Origin: Thermoplasmata archaeon | Lineage (GTDB): Archaea > Thermoplasmatota > Thermoplasmata > Lutacidiplasmatales > UBA184 | Assembly: GCA_021817605.1 (NCBI GenBank) | Contig: JAKAUN010000006.1 | Location: 1 to 64,000, forward strand | DNA: 64,000 bases | Direction of reading: 5' to 3' | In this document: piece by piece, positions 23,403 to 32,268 of the stretch | Layout: every line of letters starts with the position of its first letter | Numbering within the stretch: position 1 is the stretch's first letter | Made by a program: the position numbers and the translations under genes | Notes under the pieces: model-generated | What the model saw: the letters and a program-made list of their open reading frames with translations, nothing else | Databases searched by the model: none | What the model was told of the DNA's origin: nothing

Positions 23403-24074
23403 CTACGCGAGGACCGCGGGAGCCGGCTCGGCGGTGGGGCCGCGGGCGACCGTCCGGTGAGCCTCGAGATAGCCGGCGAGCAGCAGGAAGTAGGAGACGA
23501 ACAGGTAGGAGGAGAGCGAGCTCACCGGTCCCAGGAACTGCGGCACGGTCGCCGACCGTTGGGCCGCCAGGGCGACGATCTCCCCGAGGTGCAGCCCGAG
23601 GGCGTTGCCGATGAGGCCGGCGACCAGGAAGGCCCATGCGATCGACGCGAGCAGCGCCGCCTTGCTCGGTCGGGCGACTAGGTGGAAGACGAGCAGCGCG
23701 TAGGTGACGAACGTCCCGAGGACCAGTGAGCCGGCCGCGACCCCGAAGGAGATCTGCGCCCAGGAGGGAGTGCCCCAGGCGGGCTCGAGCCAGAGGATCG
23801 TGACGATCGCGCCCGCGACGACCCCGCCGAGCAGGCTCAGCGCGAAGACCCGGTGAGCCGTCCGCACGCGGTCGCGGTGGAGCTCGTTCCACTCGTGCTG
23901 GCCGATCCAGACGAAGAGGAGCCCCGCGAGGGTCACCGCCACCGGAACGAAGAACAGCAGGTTGATCCCGGGTCGATAGCTGCCGTGAGAGAGGAACGCG
24001 TAGAGCTCCCCTCCTCCCTCGATGCCGAAACCGAGGGAGAGGATCGTCAGGCTCACGCGCAGGTTGACGGTCAT
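23403..24074 (-). CDS. Polytopic membrane protein of unknown function
   Basis: A 223-residue protein from ATG 24074 (GTG 24098 is an alternative) with about six TM helices: SLTILSLGFGI, LLFFVPVAVTLAGLLFVWI, FALSLLGGVVAGAIVTILWL, SFGVAAGSLVLGTFVTYALLVF, ALLASIAWAFLVAGLIGNALGL and LSSYLFVSYFLLLAGYLEA. A charged loop with EWNELHRDRVRTAHR follows TM2. No catalytic motif is visible. A TATA element lies about 37 bp before the ATG. It is next to the S53 peptidase gene on the same strand, but a link is not evident. Confidence 0.6.
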   Translation of the reverse strand: MTVNLRVSLTILSLGFGIEGGGELYAFLSHGSYRPGINLLFFVPVAVTLAGLLFVWIGQHEWNELHRDRVRTAHRVFALSLLGGVVAGAIVTILWLEPAWGTPSWAQISFGVAAGSLVLGTFVTYALLVFHLVARPSKAALLASIAWAFLVAGLIGNALGLHLGEIVALAAQRSATVPQFLGPVSSLSSYLFVSYFLLLAGYLEAHRTVARGPTAEPAPAVLA

Positions 24075-24148
24075 GGCCCCCCGGAACGGGCTAGACACGA
24101 GGTCGGCTAGATAGTCCTACCCGTCCAGCGGCGGCTGGCGCGACGCCG

Positions 24149-25216
24149 CTACAGGGGCGTGGCCATCGTCGGAAGGTAGTCGTCCGCAAGGCGGCCCACG
24201 ATCGGGATGCGGTGGCCGCAGGTCGGACAGCGGCCCTTCGGGTCGATCCCCCAGGCCTGGATGGTGAAGCCGAAGCGACGGACGACGACCGCGTGGCAGG
24301 CCGGACAGTAGGTGTGCTCGAAAGGGTGGCCCCAGACGTTCCCGAGGTAGACGTACTCGAGCCCCTCGTCGATCGCGATCCCGTGGAGCCTCTCGAGGGT
24401 CGCCACCGGCGTGGAAGGGAACTCCGTCATGTGGTAGTCCGGGTGGAACCTCAATAGATGGAGCGGGGTCTCGGGCCCCAGCCGATCCCGTACGAAGCGT
24501 GCGAGACGACGCAGGGCGTCGTCGGACTCGCCGACCTGGGGAACGATGAGGTCGGTGACCTCCACGTGGACCCCCCGGTCGTGGAGCGCCGCGGCGGTCT
24601 CGAAGATCGGCTCGGGACCCTTCGCGCTGATGTACTTGCGCAGGAACCCGGGCTCGCCGCTTCCCTTGAAATCGACACTTACGGCGTCGAGGTGCGGTCC
24701 CAGGAGCCCGACCGCCTCGGGTGTCATGTAGCCGTTCGTCACGAAGTTCGCGAACAGCCCGCGCGAGCGCGCCTCCCTCATGACGTCCAGCGCATACTCC
24801 GCGAAGATCGTCGGCTCGTTGTAGGTGAACGTTACCCCCGCGCAGCCGAGCCTCTTGGCCGCGCTCGCGATCGCCTCGGGAGAGAGGGAGCGTCCGCGGA
24901 TCTCCCGCTCCTGGGAGATCTCTGCGTTCTGGCAATACTGGCAGCGCCAGTTGCAGCCGACCGTCCCGAGGGAGAAGACCCGGGTCCCCGGGTGGAAGTG
25001 GGAGAGCGGCTTCTTCTCCACCGGGTCGACCTGCAGGGCGGAGGCGATCCCGTAGGTGAGCAGCACCAGCCTGCCGCCCTCGTTCTTGCGAACGAAGCAG
25101 AATCCGTGCGAGCCCTCCGGCAGGACGCAGTAGCGGGCGCAGGCCGTGCAGCGGACCTTGCGGTTCCCGGCCTTCTCGTAGAGCGTGGCTACGTGGTGGG
25201 CAGGGGAGGCCTGCAT
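24149..25216 (-). CDS. amrS: AmmeMemoRadiSam-system radical SAM enzyme (AmrS)
   Basis: A 355-residue radical SAM enzyme. The N-terminal zinc-like cysteines CTACARYC and GFCFVRKN are followed by the cluster motif C88-x3-C92-x2-C95 (CNWRCQYCQN). FTYNEPTIF, TNGYMTPEA, VDFKGSGEPG and VTDLIVP follow. Two further pairs, CPACH and CPTCG, lie near the end. This layout is that of AmrS, found next to AmmeMemo proteins A and B in many prokaryotes. The partners are not in this window. A TATA element (CTTATCG) sits 30 bp upstream. The reaction is not established. Confidence 0.85.
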   Translation of the reverse strand: MQASPAHHVATLYEKAGNRKVRCTACARYCVLPEGSHGFCFVRKNEGGRLVLLTYGIASALQVDPVEKKPLSHFHPGTRVFSLGTVGCNWRCQYCQNAEISQEREIRGRSLSPEAIASAAKRLGCAGVTFTYNEPTIFAEYALDVMREARSRGLFANFVTNGYMTPEAVGLLGPHLDAVSVDFKGSGEPGFLRKYISAKGPEPIFETAAALHDRGVHVEVTDLIVPQVGESDDALRRLARFVRDRLGPETPLHLLRFHPDYHMTEFPSTPVATLERLHGIAIDEGLEYVYLGNVWGHPFEHTYCPACHAVVVRRFGFTIQAWGIDPKGRCPTCGHRIPIVGRLADDYLPTMATPL

Positions 25217-25325
25217 CGGGCTCCGCGTCGGCTAGCCGGGGGGCACCGATAAGGGGTCCGTCGGCGGCTCCTCCCCGCGCCCGCAGCCGAAGGTTCATCT
25301 GCCCGCGCGTCCCCCCGAGACCCTG

Positions 25326-26753
25326 ATGGAGAAGGGGGTCCCGGGCGGGGCGGAGGCGCGTGCCGCCCGCGTCGAGGCCTCGGTGGCGGCGCGTCTCGCC
25401 CCCTCCCCGGAGTTCCTGGAGCGGGTCGCCCGCGTCCGCGAGGCCCTCCCCGAACGGGTCCGTCGGGCGGCCGCCGAGCGCAAGAGCCCTCTCGTGCGTG
25501 TCCTCGTGGCCGGCAGCGCGGCGCGGGGAACCTTCCTTTCCGACCGTCTGGACATCGACCTGTTCATGCTCTTTCCTCCGGAGCTTCCCCGCGAGCGGCT
25601 CCGCGAGGAGGGTCTCGCCCTAGGCCGCGCGGTGCTCACCGACACCTCGACCCGCTACGCCGAGCATCCGTACCTACGCGGGAGCTTCGAGGGGTTCCAG
25701 GTCGACGCGGTGCCCGGCTTTGCCGTCGAGGATCCGTCGCATCCGATCTCCCCGGTCGACCGAACTCCGTTCCACCAGGAGTACCTCGCCCGGCGGGAGA
25801 CCGAGCAGCAGGTCGGGGAAGTGCGGCTCGCCAAGCAGTTCCTCCGGGCCCTCGGCGTCTACGGCTCGGAGGCCCGGACCGAGGGCTTCTCGGGCTACCT
25901 GCTCGAGCTGCTCGTCCTTGAGTTCGGCTCGTTCCGTGGCCTGCTCAAGGCCGCACGCAGCTGGCGAGTGCCCGTCCGGCTCGCTCCCCCCGGCAAGGAG
26001 CCCCCGCGGCTTCCCGAGGAGATCGCCCTCGTGCTGGCCGACCCGGTCGACCCCAACCGCAACGTGGCGACGGCGCTCTCGCGGAGGAACCTCGGGCTCA
26101 CGATCCTCGCTGCGGGCGCCTATCTCGATGCTCCTTCCGAGACGTGGTTCACGGTCCCGACGCCCCCGCGGCTCTCGCGCGACGAGGGGCTCGCCCGGCT
26201 TCGGGAGCGCGAGAGCCACGTCGTGGTGGCCCATCTTCCTCGCCCGGCGCTGGTGGACGACACGCTCCTCCCTCAGGTGCGCAAGGCGGAGCGGTCCATT
26301 GTCGAGGAGCTTACCCGCGGCCGGTACGTCGTGCTGGGAAGCTCGAGCGCGGCGACCGCGGAGGAGGTGGTCGTCCTGATCGAGCTTGCCTACGCCGAGC
26401 GGCCCGCCGTGCGGTTCCAGGACGGCCCGCCGGCCGGCATCGATCGGGTCGGCAGCTTCCTCGAGAAGTGGACGGCCCCGGACGCCCCCGTGCTCCAGGG
26501 TCCCTTCGTCCGCGACGACGGGAGCCTTGCCGTCGAGCGCCGCTTCGAGCCTCGGGGGGTCGAGGCGTTCCTTGCCGGTCGTCTTCCGCAACTCTCGCTC
26601 GGCCGCAATCTCAGCTCCGCCGACCCTTCGGCGTTCCGTGTCGTAGCCCTCGATCGGTCGTCGGAGAGCCCGGCCCTTGCGGAGGCGCTCAGCGGTCTCC
26701 TCGACAAGAGACTGCCGTGGCTCCGGCGCGGGGCGAGCGGCGCCGCTAGATGA
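25326..26753 (+). CDS. cca: CCA tRNA nucleotidyltransferase, archaeal class I
   Basis: It adds CCA to tRNA 3' ends without a nucleic acid template. The nucleotidyltransferase head has GSAARGTFLSDRLDIDLFMLF, with GS at 63-64 and the catalytic D-x-D at 76-78. The third acidic residue is in FQVDAVPGF. The tRNA-binding body and tail follow (TEGFSGYLLELLVLEFGSF and VDPNRNVATALS). At 475 residues it is typical. All four tRNA genes in the window lack CCA, so the enzyme is needed. It overlaps the convergent membrane gene by 8 bp. Confidence 0.93.
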   Translation: MEKGVPGGAEARAARVEASVAARLAPSPEFLERVARVREALPERVRRAAAERKSPLVRVLVAGSAARGTFLSDRLDIDLFMLFPPELPRERLREEGLALGRAVLTDTSTRYAEHPYLRGSFEGFQVDAVPGFAVEDPSHPISPVDRTPFHQEYLARRETEQQVGEVRLAKQFLRALGVYGSEARTEGFSGYLLELLVLEFGSFRGLLKAARSWRVPVRLAPPGKEPPRLPEEIALVLADPVDPNRNVATALSRRNLGLTILAAGAYLDAPSETWFTVPTPPRLSRDEGLARLRERESHVVVAHLPRPALVDDTLLPQVRKAERSIVEELTRGRYVVLGSSSAATAEEVVVLIELAYAERPAVRFQDGPPAGIDRVGSFLEKWTAPDAPVLQGPFVRDDGSLAVERRFEPRGVEAFLAGRLPQLSLGRNLSSADPSAFRVVALDRSSESPALAEALSGLLDKRLPWLRRGASGAAR

Positions 26754-27099
26754 CGTTCAAGAGGACGAACCAGATCGCAAGCCAGCCAAAGAACTCGAAG
26801 GCGAGCAGGGCAGCCCAGTCACCCTTGGTGTAGCGGCTCGAGTTCGGCCGCAGGCGGCCGATGATCCAGGGGCTCACGATCAGGAACAGGAGCCCGAGCG
26901 GGAACGGGACATACCACGGGAACCCACCGAGCCGGCTCGCGATCCAGGAAAGGAGCCCCATCAGCGCCGCGAACCCGACCGTGAGCCAGAGCGCCCCGGC
27001 GAGCTCGAACTCCTTGCTGAGGAAGGACGCCTCGTCGAACTCGGGGAACTCGAACGTAGCCGCCTCCTCCTCCTGGCGGCGTCGTACCTTCTTCGCCAT
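26746..27099 (-). CDS. Small archaeal membrane protein
   Basis: A 117-residue protein with an acidic and basic N-terminal cytosolic part (KKVRRRQEEEA...FDEASFLSKEFE) and three TM helices: LWLTVGFAALMGLLSWIA, FPLGLLFLIVSPWII and LAFEFFGWLAIWFVLLNV. A short loop RPNSSRYTKGDW lies between TM2 and TM3. It starts 3 bp after the lipA stop and is co-transcribed with it. No catalytic motif; function unknown. Confidence 0.7.
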   Translation of the reverse strand: MAKKVRRRQEEEAATFEFPEFDEASFLSKEFELAGALWLTVGFAALMGLLSWIASRLGGFPWYVPFPLGLLFLIVSPWIIGRLRPNSSRYTKGDWAALLAFEFFGWLAIWFVLLNVI

Positions 27100-27102
27100 C
27101 GC

Positions 27103-28014
27103 TCAGTGGGTCCTAGCGGCTCGGGCCGATCTATAGAGCTCTTCGGCACGGTAGGAGCTGCGCACGAGGGGTCCTGCGGCGACCCCGGCGAAGCCGAGGG
27201 AGAGCGCGACCCCGCGCCATCCGTCGAACTCCTCCGGCGGGACGAAGCGTGCGAGCGGCACGTGGCCGGGGCCCGGCCGAAGGTACTGGCCCAGGGTCAG
27301 CAGGTCGACCCCTGCGGCGCGGAGGTCCTCGAGCGCCTCCCGCAGCTCCCCCTCCGACTCGCCGAGGCCCAGCATGATCGAGCTCTTGGTGACGAGCTCG
27401 GGCGAGTCGGAACGGGCCGTGCGCAGCAGGCGCAGCGAGGTCGCGTAGCTCGCCCGACGGTCACGGACCGTAGGGGAGAGCCCGCGGGTCGTCTCGAGAT
27501 TGTGGGCGAGCACGTCCGGCTGGGCCCGCAGGACCGTCCTCCACGCCGCCACCTCTCCGCCGAGGTCCCCGACGAGCAGCTCGACCAGCGTCGCCGGGCT
27601 CGAGCGACGGATCTCCTGCACGGTCTCGGCCAGGAGCTCCGCGCCCCCGTCAGCGAGGTCGTCCCGGCAGACCTGCGTGAGGACGACGTAGCGGAGACCC
27701 CAGCGCGCGACGGCCTCGGCGACCCGCCGCGGCTCGGCGCGGTCGATCGTCCCGCGGGGCCAGTGCGTTCGGACCGCGCAGAAGCCGCAGCGCCGCGTGC
27801 AATCGGTGCCGAGGAGCATCAAGGTCGCCGCCCCGGCCGACCAGCACTCCGGCAGGTTGGGACAATGCGCCTCGCGGCAGACGGTCCCGAGATTCAGCTC
27901 CTCGAGGAGGCCCTTCACCCCGAGGTACGACGCTCCCTGCGGGGGGCGGACCCGGATCCACGGCGGAAGCCGGGCCGTCGCGATTTCCAGAACGCCCGAC
28001 TCCGAAGCGGCCAA
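27103..28014 (-). CDS. lipA: Lipoyl synthase
   Basis: It inserts two sulfurs into protein-bound octanoate. From the TTG start at 28014 the product is 303 residues. Auxiliary cluster motif C46-x4-C51-x5-C57 (CREAHCPNLPEC), radical SAM motif C72-x3-C76-x2-C79 (CTRRCGFC), and the C-terminal RSSYRA whose serine ligates the auxiliary cluster are all present. The longer frame up to 28173 overlaps the Cdc6 gene. The TTG is favoured by an A/T-rich element 29 bp upstream, overlapping the Cdc6 stop codon. Confidence 0.92.
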   Translation of the reverse strand: MAASESGVLEIATARLPPWIRVRPPQGASYLGVKGLLEELNLGTVCREAHCPNLPECWSAGAATLMLLGTDCTRRCGFCAVRTHWPRGTIDRAEPRRVAEAVARWGLRYVVLTQVCRDDLADGGAELLAETVQEIRRSSPATLVELLVGDLGGEVAAWRTVLRAQPDVLAHNLETTRGLSPTVRDRRASYATSLRLLRTARSDSPELVTKSSIMLGLGESEGELREALEDLRAAGVDLLTLGQYLRPGPGHVPLARFVPPEEFDGWRGVALSLGFAGVAAGPLVRSSYRAEELYRSARAARTH

Positions 28015-28039
28015 CGGCTCTCCGACCGACCGGCTCGCT

Positions 28040-29197
28040 TTACGTTTTCCGACGGCGCGAGCGGCCGAGGCGTTCCTCGAGAAGCCCGGAAAGCACCGTG
28101 GCCGGAAGTTCGTCCATCGCCACGCGGCTCGACTCCCCCTCGCCGCCCGTCTCGAGCCCGACCAGCCCGTCACGCTCGAGCTCCTTGAGCGTTCTCCAGA
28201 AGGTCGTGCGGCTCATCGGCGTGGCCCCGAACTCCTCGAGCAGGGAGGCGTGGGTGGCGCGAAGCTTCTGGCTCGGGACCGAGCCGCCCGCCCGCCGGAG
28301 GGAGCGGCAGAGTGCGAGCAGCACGCCGAGCTCGTTGGTGGAGAGCTCCTCGAGCTGCGCCTCGCTCACCGTGGGAAGGATCGAGCCCTTGGCCCTGCGG
28401 ACGTGCTCGGCCGCGAGGGCGGGGGCCCTGTCGTCCTCGGCCGCTCGGGCGGCGTTGGCCAGGAGCTCGAGCGCGAAGCGCGCGTCGCCGCTCGCCGTAG
28501 CGATGCGGGCGATCTGGTCGAGGATCTCCTCGTCGAAGCTGCCGGCCCGGAGGGCGAGGGCGGCGCGGGCGGCGAGGATGCCGGTGAGGGCCTCGCGGTC
28601 GTACGGCTCCAGGCTTAGGCGATGCGTGACGCCGAAGCTCGAACGGCTCGCCGGGTCGAGGTAGACGAGAAGGTCCTCGACGGCGACGAGGACGAGCGAG
28701 ATCGAGCCGAGCCCGACCTCACGCGAGCGGGAGAGGAGGTAGACGAGCTTGGTGCCCTGGCGCACCAGCGCCGAAGCTTCGTCCAGCACCACCAGGTGGT
28801 GGGCCGGCGCCCGCCGGACACCCTGCTCGAAGACGTCCAGCATCTCCGAGAGGCTGTAGCCGCGATCCGGAAGCGACGTCCCGACGCTGCGGAGCAGGTC
28901 GAGCATGACCGTCCGATCGCTCGCCCTGCGCCAGCAGTTCACGTAGGTGGCACGCACGGGGTACTCGCCGAGCCGTCCCCCCCGCTCGAGGTCGGCGGAG
29001 AGGCGCTTGACCAGCGCGGTCTTTCCGCTCCCGACCCCGCCGGTGACGAGCAGGTGGAAGGCGATCCCCTTCGAAAGGGCCTCGCGGTAGCGTCGGCTCA
29101 AGAGCCCGAGCTCGGTCTCGCGGTGCGGGAGCTTCGGCGGGAGGAACGACGGGTCGAGCGTCTCCTCCCGGACCAGGATCCGCTCGGTCGAGGCCAT
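28040..29197 (-). CDS. cdc6: Orc1/Cdc6 replication initiator
   Basis: An AAA+ ATPase that recognises archaeal replication origins and loads MCM. The 385-residue product has the usual opening LPPKLPHRETELGLLSRRYREAL and Walker A TGGVGSGKTALV. Walker B is HHLVVLDEAS, and sensor-region SSFGVTHRLSLEPYDREAL follows. The C-terminal winged helix contains SRTTFWRTLKELERDGLV. ATG 29197 is used because a TATA element (CGATAAAC) lies about 31 bp upstream; the longer frame runs into tmk. I see no obvious ORB-type repeats beside it. Confidence 0.9.
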   Translation of the reverse strand: MASTERILVREETLDPSFLPPKLPHRETELGLLSRRYREALSKGIAFHLLVTGGVGSGKTALVKRLSADLERGGRLGEYPVRATYVNCWRRASDRTVMLDLLRSVGTSLPDRGYSLSEMLDVFEQGVRRAPAHHLVVLDEASALVRQGTKLVYLLSRSREVGLGSISLVLVAVEDLLVYLDPASRSSFGVTHRLSLEPYDREALTGILAARAALALRAGSFDEEILDQIARIATASGDARFALELLANAARAAEDDRAPALAAEHVRRAKGSILPTVSEAQLEELSTNELGVLLALCRSLRRAGGSVPSQKLRATHASLLEEFGATPMSRTTFWRTLKELERDGLVGLETGGEGESSRVAMDELPATVLSGLLEERLGRSRRRKT

Positions 29198-29225
29198 CGT
29201 CTCGCTCTCCGGCCAGGACGGGCGT

Positions 29226-29870
29226 TTATCGATTGCCCTTCGCGCGCGGTCCGCCGCGGGGCGCCTCGAGCCCGAGGCGGACGAGGGCTTGGCGGAGGAG
29301 CTCGGGACGGGGGCGGCGCGCATCGAGCACGATCCAGCGGTGACGCCGGGAGAGCTCGCGGTAGGACCGAGCGACGCGGGCCAGCGTCCGGGTCCGTTCG
29401 AGAGGGCCCCTCGCAAGGCCGAGCCGGGCGGCCCGACTCCCGACCCGGGGAAGGGCGAGGTCGACCGGCAGGTCGAGGAGGATCACGAGGTCCGGACCGC
29501 GCGTGGCGCGATGCTCGAGTTCGGTGAGCCTCCGCAGCTCCTCCGCCGGCAACAGGCTTCCCTGGTAGGCCAGCGTCGAGAAGTACGATCGGTCCGTGAG
29601 GACGATGTCGTAGCGCGCGAGGTCGCGTTCGAGGCCCGCGCGGGCGAGATGCCGATCGACGGTGAAGTAGATCGCCCCGGTCCAGGGGTCGCGGGTGCCG
29701 GCGTGCTGGGCGAGCAGCCCGATGCGACGGTCGGCAGGCTCGCGCCGCAGGCGGACGGACAATCCCCTTCGGCGCAGGGCGGCCGCGAGCGAGCGGGCGA
29801 GCGACGACTTCCCTGCTCCGTCGATCCCCTCGAGGGCGACCAGCCTCCCCCGCCGCCGAACCCGCCTCAT
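29226..29870 (-). CDS. tmk: Thymidylate kinase
   Basis: It phosphorylates dTMP to dTDP. The 214-residue protein has the P-loop VALEGIDGAGKSSLARSLA, an RREPADRRIG segment equivalent to the DR(E)P motif, DIVLTDRSYFSTLAYQG and DLVILLDLPVDLALPRVG. The lid region is basic. ATG 29870 overlaps the tatD-like gene's stop (ATGA), showing translational coupling. It ends about 29 bp before the cdc6 start, whose promoter lies inside the 3' end of tmk. Confidence 0.9.
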   Translation of the reverse strand: MRRVRRRGRLVALEGIDGAGKSSLARSLAAALRRRGLSVRLRREPADRRIGLLAQHAGTRDPWTGAIYFTVDRHLARAGLERDLARYDIVLTDRSYFSTLAYQGSLLPAEELRRLTELEHRATRGPDLVILLDLPVDLALPRVGSRAARLGLARGPLERTRTLARVARSYRELSRRHRWIVLDARRPRPELLRQALVRLGLEAPRGGPRAKGNR

Positions 29871-30757
29871 CGCCGAGGTCCCTCCGGCCCGAGCTCTGGA
29901 CGGAAGCCGTAGACCCGCTCTACGGAGGTCACGAACGGCCCCCAGAGCCGCTCGACAGCCCCGGGAGCTCCCGCGGCGATCGCGGCGGCCCTGCGGGGAA
30001 CGGTGGCGAGGTCGAGGACCGCGCCGGGTCGGGACGGGTCGTCCAGGAAGTCGGTCTCCAGGAACCAGGGCGCCGGCTCGTCGAGGACCTCCTTCACGAG
30101 ATCGCGGCGGGCGAGGTACGACGGGACGACCCCGGTCGCGGCCGCGTCGCCGATGCGGCTGCGGGCGTAGTGCTTCACTACCCGGCCGGCGGGGAGACCC
30201 GCCGCCGTCGCCTCCCGACCCAGGGCGAGGAAGCCCTCCCGGTCGAGGTCGGCGGAGTGGACGACCACCGGGCAATCCGCGTCCCGCGCCGCGGCGAGCG
30301 CGAGACCGAAGGCCTGGTCGGCCGCCCGAGCGAGGTCCTCGGCCACGGGAAAGTGGGGCCGCCCGACCTCCCCAAGGGCGACCGCTCGATGCTCGCGCAC
30401 CTCCTTTCCCGCGAGGTCGAGCGCCTGTCGATGGAGCTCGAGGGCGGCGGGAATCCCGAGCGACTCGGCGGCCCGAAGGAGGTCGACCGGGTACGGGGCG
30501 AGCACGACGTAGGCCACTACCCCGGTCTCCTCACGGATCCGCCGGGCGAGCGATACGGTGGTTTCGAACTGGCGTTGGTAGTCCTCGAGACGCGTGGGCG
30601 TCGCTCCGTCGTAGTTCTGCGTGGCCAGGAAGAGATGGGTTCCCCCGGCAGCCCGGAACCGAGCCGCCGCCGCGGGCCCTTCGCCGCGCGGAGAGAGGTG
30701 GCAATGGTGGTCCACCACCGGAAGGCCGGCGGGAAGCCCCGCCGTGCCGGTCGACAC
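29867..30757 (-). CDS. TatD-like metal-dependent hydrolase
   Basis: A 296-residue TIM-barrel protein of the amidohydrolase/TatD group. Metal-binding residues are visible: VVDHHCHLSP (H-x-H at the start), the E in VALGEVGRPHF, VVHSADLD, a lone H in VVKHYARSRIG and the terminal D in FLETDFLDDP. Relatives include DNA 3'-exonucleases, but archaeal members are poorly known. GTG 30757 is the only sensible start, 8 bp after the tbp stop. It forms a run with tbp and tmk. Confidence 0.8.
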   Translation of the reverse strand: MSTGTAGLPAGLPVVDHHCHLSPRGEGPAAAARFRAAGGTHLFLATQNYDGATPTRLEDYQRQFETTVSLARRIREETGVVAYVVLAPYPVDLLRAAESLGIPAALELHRQALDLAGKEVREHRAVALGEVGRPHFPVAEDLARAADQAFGLALAAARDADCPVVVHSADLDREGFLALGREATAAGLPAGRVVKHYARSRIGDAAATGVVPSYLARRDLVKEVLDEPAPWFLETDFLDDPSRPGAVLDLATVPRRAAAIAAGAPGAVERLWGPFVTSVERVYGFRPELGPEGPRR

Positions 30758-30764
30758 CGCCGGC

Positions 30765-31310
30765 CTACCGGAGCAGGCCGGCGCCCTGCAGCTCCTTGGT
30801 GATCTTCTTGACCGCGACTTCGACGTCCGACGGCTTGCGCGCCCCGGTGCAGACGAGCTTACCGCTGCCGAAGAGCAGGACCACGACCCGCGGCTCGTCG
30901 ATGCGGCAGACGAGCCCGGGGAACTGTTCGGGCTCGTATTCGACCCGGTCGAGTCCGAGGGTGACGGCGATGGCGTTGAGGTTGATCTCGCTCTCGAGGT
31001 CGGAGCTCGCGACGATGTTCTGGACCTCGATTTTGGGGTGGAGGGTGATCTTCTGTCCGCCCTTCTTGATCTGCTGGGCGACCGAGTGGATCGACTCCTC
31101 GACCTCGTGCATGCTCTTTGCGCCGGTGCAAACGACCTTGCCCGAGCGGAAGAGCAGGATGGCGGTCTTCGGCTGCTTGAGACGGTAGATGAGCCCGGGA
31201 AACTGCTCGGGCTCGTACTCCGCTCCATCCAGACCGAGGGCGATCGACTGAAGGTCGAGCTCGTCCCCGAGGGAGGTCGACGCCACCACGTTCTCGATAC
31301 GAATCTTCAC
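30765..31310 (-). CDS. tbp: TATA-box binding protein (TBP)
   Basis: The basal archaeal transcription factor that binds the promoter TATA box and recruits TFB. At 181 residues it consists of two direct repeats of about 90. Each has ENVVAS / QNIVAS, EPEQFPGL, the LLFRSGKVVCTGAK / LLFGSGKLVCTGAR strand, and a long helix. The C-terminus lacks an acidic tail. GTG start. It has the strongest TATA box of the window 28 bp upstream. Confidence 0.97.
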   Translation of the reverse strand: MKIRIENVVASTSLGDELDLQSIALGLDGAEYEPEQFPGLIYRLKQPKTAILLFRSGKVVCTGAKSMHEVEESIHSVAQQIKKGGQKITLHPKIEVQNIVASSDLESEINLNAIAVTLGLDRVEYEPEQFPGLVCRIDEPRVVVLLFGSGKLVCTGARKPSDVEVAVKKITKELQGAGLLR

Positions 31311-31332
31311 CCGAAGGAACCCCCGCGGCGGG

Positions 31333-31345
31333 AGTATATAAGCGG
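31333..31345 (-). promoter_or_regulatory. Strong tbp promoter
   Basis: CTTATATACTC centred about 28 bp before the tbp GTG, with a second A/T-rich block (ATTTAAAT) about 15 bp further upstream. TBP may regulate itself here; that is inference. Confidence 0.7.
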
Positions 31346-31405
31346 GTATTTAAATCATCGCGCGGCCCTCGTCGCCCCGGTCCCCACGTCCTCGCTCCTC
31401 GACGG

Positions 31406-32098
31406 CTACTCGCCGGTCGGGGAGAGATCCTCGCCGTCGCGGTCGCCGGGGGGAGCTCCGCGCGGCGCCGGCGGGGGGGTGAAGAGCAGACCCACGGGGT
31501 CGTCCTCGGAGGGATAGGCGAAGAAGTCCCGCAGCACGCGCCGGGTGAATCCCCAAAGGAGATGGCCCTCGTGCCAGGTCGCCGGCACGTGGACCTCTCC
31601 TCTCGAGGTGAGCTGCGGTGTCGGACGGTTCTCCGCGAGACGGGAGTGGGGTAGCCAGAAGACATGGGCGACCTCGACCGAGCTCCGCGGCGCGGGAGCA
31701 CGGGAGTTCTCACGGAGCTCGGCCGCGAAGATGCCGACCTTGAGACCGAAGTGCCGTGCCTCCTCGGTGCGGACGAACCTAAGAGAATCGAGAACGTCCG
31801 CGGCCGGGATCCCGACCTCTTCCTCGAGTTCCCGAAGGGCGGTGTCGGCCAGCGAACCGTCCCCCTCCTCGACGTGGCCCCCGGGAAGCGCGACCTGGCC
31901 TGAGGCCGGATCGCGGAGGTTGGCGGCCCGCTCGATCAGGAGGATCTCGACCTCCTCGCGGCCCGCGCGCAGGACGATCGTCACCGCGGCGTGTGCGGTC
32001 GAGACCGGCGGGAAGAGCCTCGGGAAAGGCTCGAGAAACCGAGCCGGCGAGGCCGAGGAGGCGGTGCCCTTGGGAAAAGGGTCTCCCGCTCCGGTCAT
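31406..32098 (-). CDS. Nudix hydrolase, CoA-pyrophosphatase-like
   Basis: A 230-residue protein. The complete Nudix box G-x5-E-x7-REUxEExGU is seen as GGHVEEGDGSLADTALRELEEEVGI (about residues 73-97). LRDPASGQVALPGG just before it is typical of CoA/ADP-ribose pyrophosphatases of the NudL group (the UPF0035-like LLTxR...S-GQ-VxFPGG pattern is partly present). A Pro-rich C-terminal tail of about 25 residues follows. The ATG overlaps the upstream 57-residue gene (ATGA), so the pair is translated together. Confidence 0.88.
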   Translation of the reverse strand: MTGAGDPFPKGTASSASPARFLEPFPRLFPPVSTAHAAVTIVLRAGREEVEILLIERAANLRDPASGQVALPGGHVEEGDGSLADTALRELEEEVGIPAADVLDSLRFVRTEEARHFGLKVGIFAAELRENSRAPAPRSSVEVAHVFWLPHSRLAENRPTPQLTSRGEVHVPATWHEGHLLWGFTRRVLRDFFAYPSEDDPVGLLFTPPPAPRGAPPGDRDGEDLSPTGE

Positions 32099-32268
32099 CC
32101 CTGCCAGTCGTAGGCGACCTTCTCGCGAACGGTAGAGCGGTCGGCCGCGTGCTCGGCGGAGCTGCCTACCAGGCGCTCGAGGGCGACCAGGCGGGCGCGG
32201 AGCTCCTGGAGATCGCGCTCGAGGCGCGTCAACCTCTCGAGAAGCTCGCCGGCGGCTGCGTCGCCCAT
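32095..32268 (-). CDS. 57-residue coiled-coil protein
   Basis: Read directly on the minus strand: ATG 32268 to TGA 32095. The product begins MGDAAAGELLERLTRLERDL and has leucines in heptad spacing through LERDLQELRARLVALERLV, enough for one short coiled coil. It ends VAYDWQG. A TATA element (CTTATCTG) lies 30 bp upstream of the ATG, and the stop overlaps the Nudix ATG. Promoter, frame and coupling together support a real gene. Function unknown; it may be a partner of the Nudix enzyme. Confidence 0.72.
   Translation of the reverse strand: MGDAAAGELLERLTRLERDLQELRARLVALERLVGSSAEHAADRSTVREKVAYDWQG

Noticed and set aside
26677-28188. 503-residue + strand open frame
   Set aside because: It is antisense to lipA and the small membrane gene, with shadow-type composition.
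28040-29260. Replication origin beside cdc6
   Set aside because: Archaeal origins often lie next to cdc6, but no inverted ORB-like repeats or long A/T-rich unwinding stretch could be seen; both flanks are coding.
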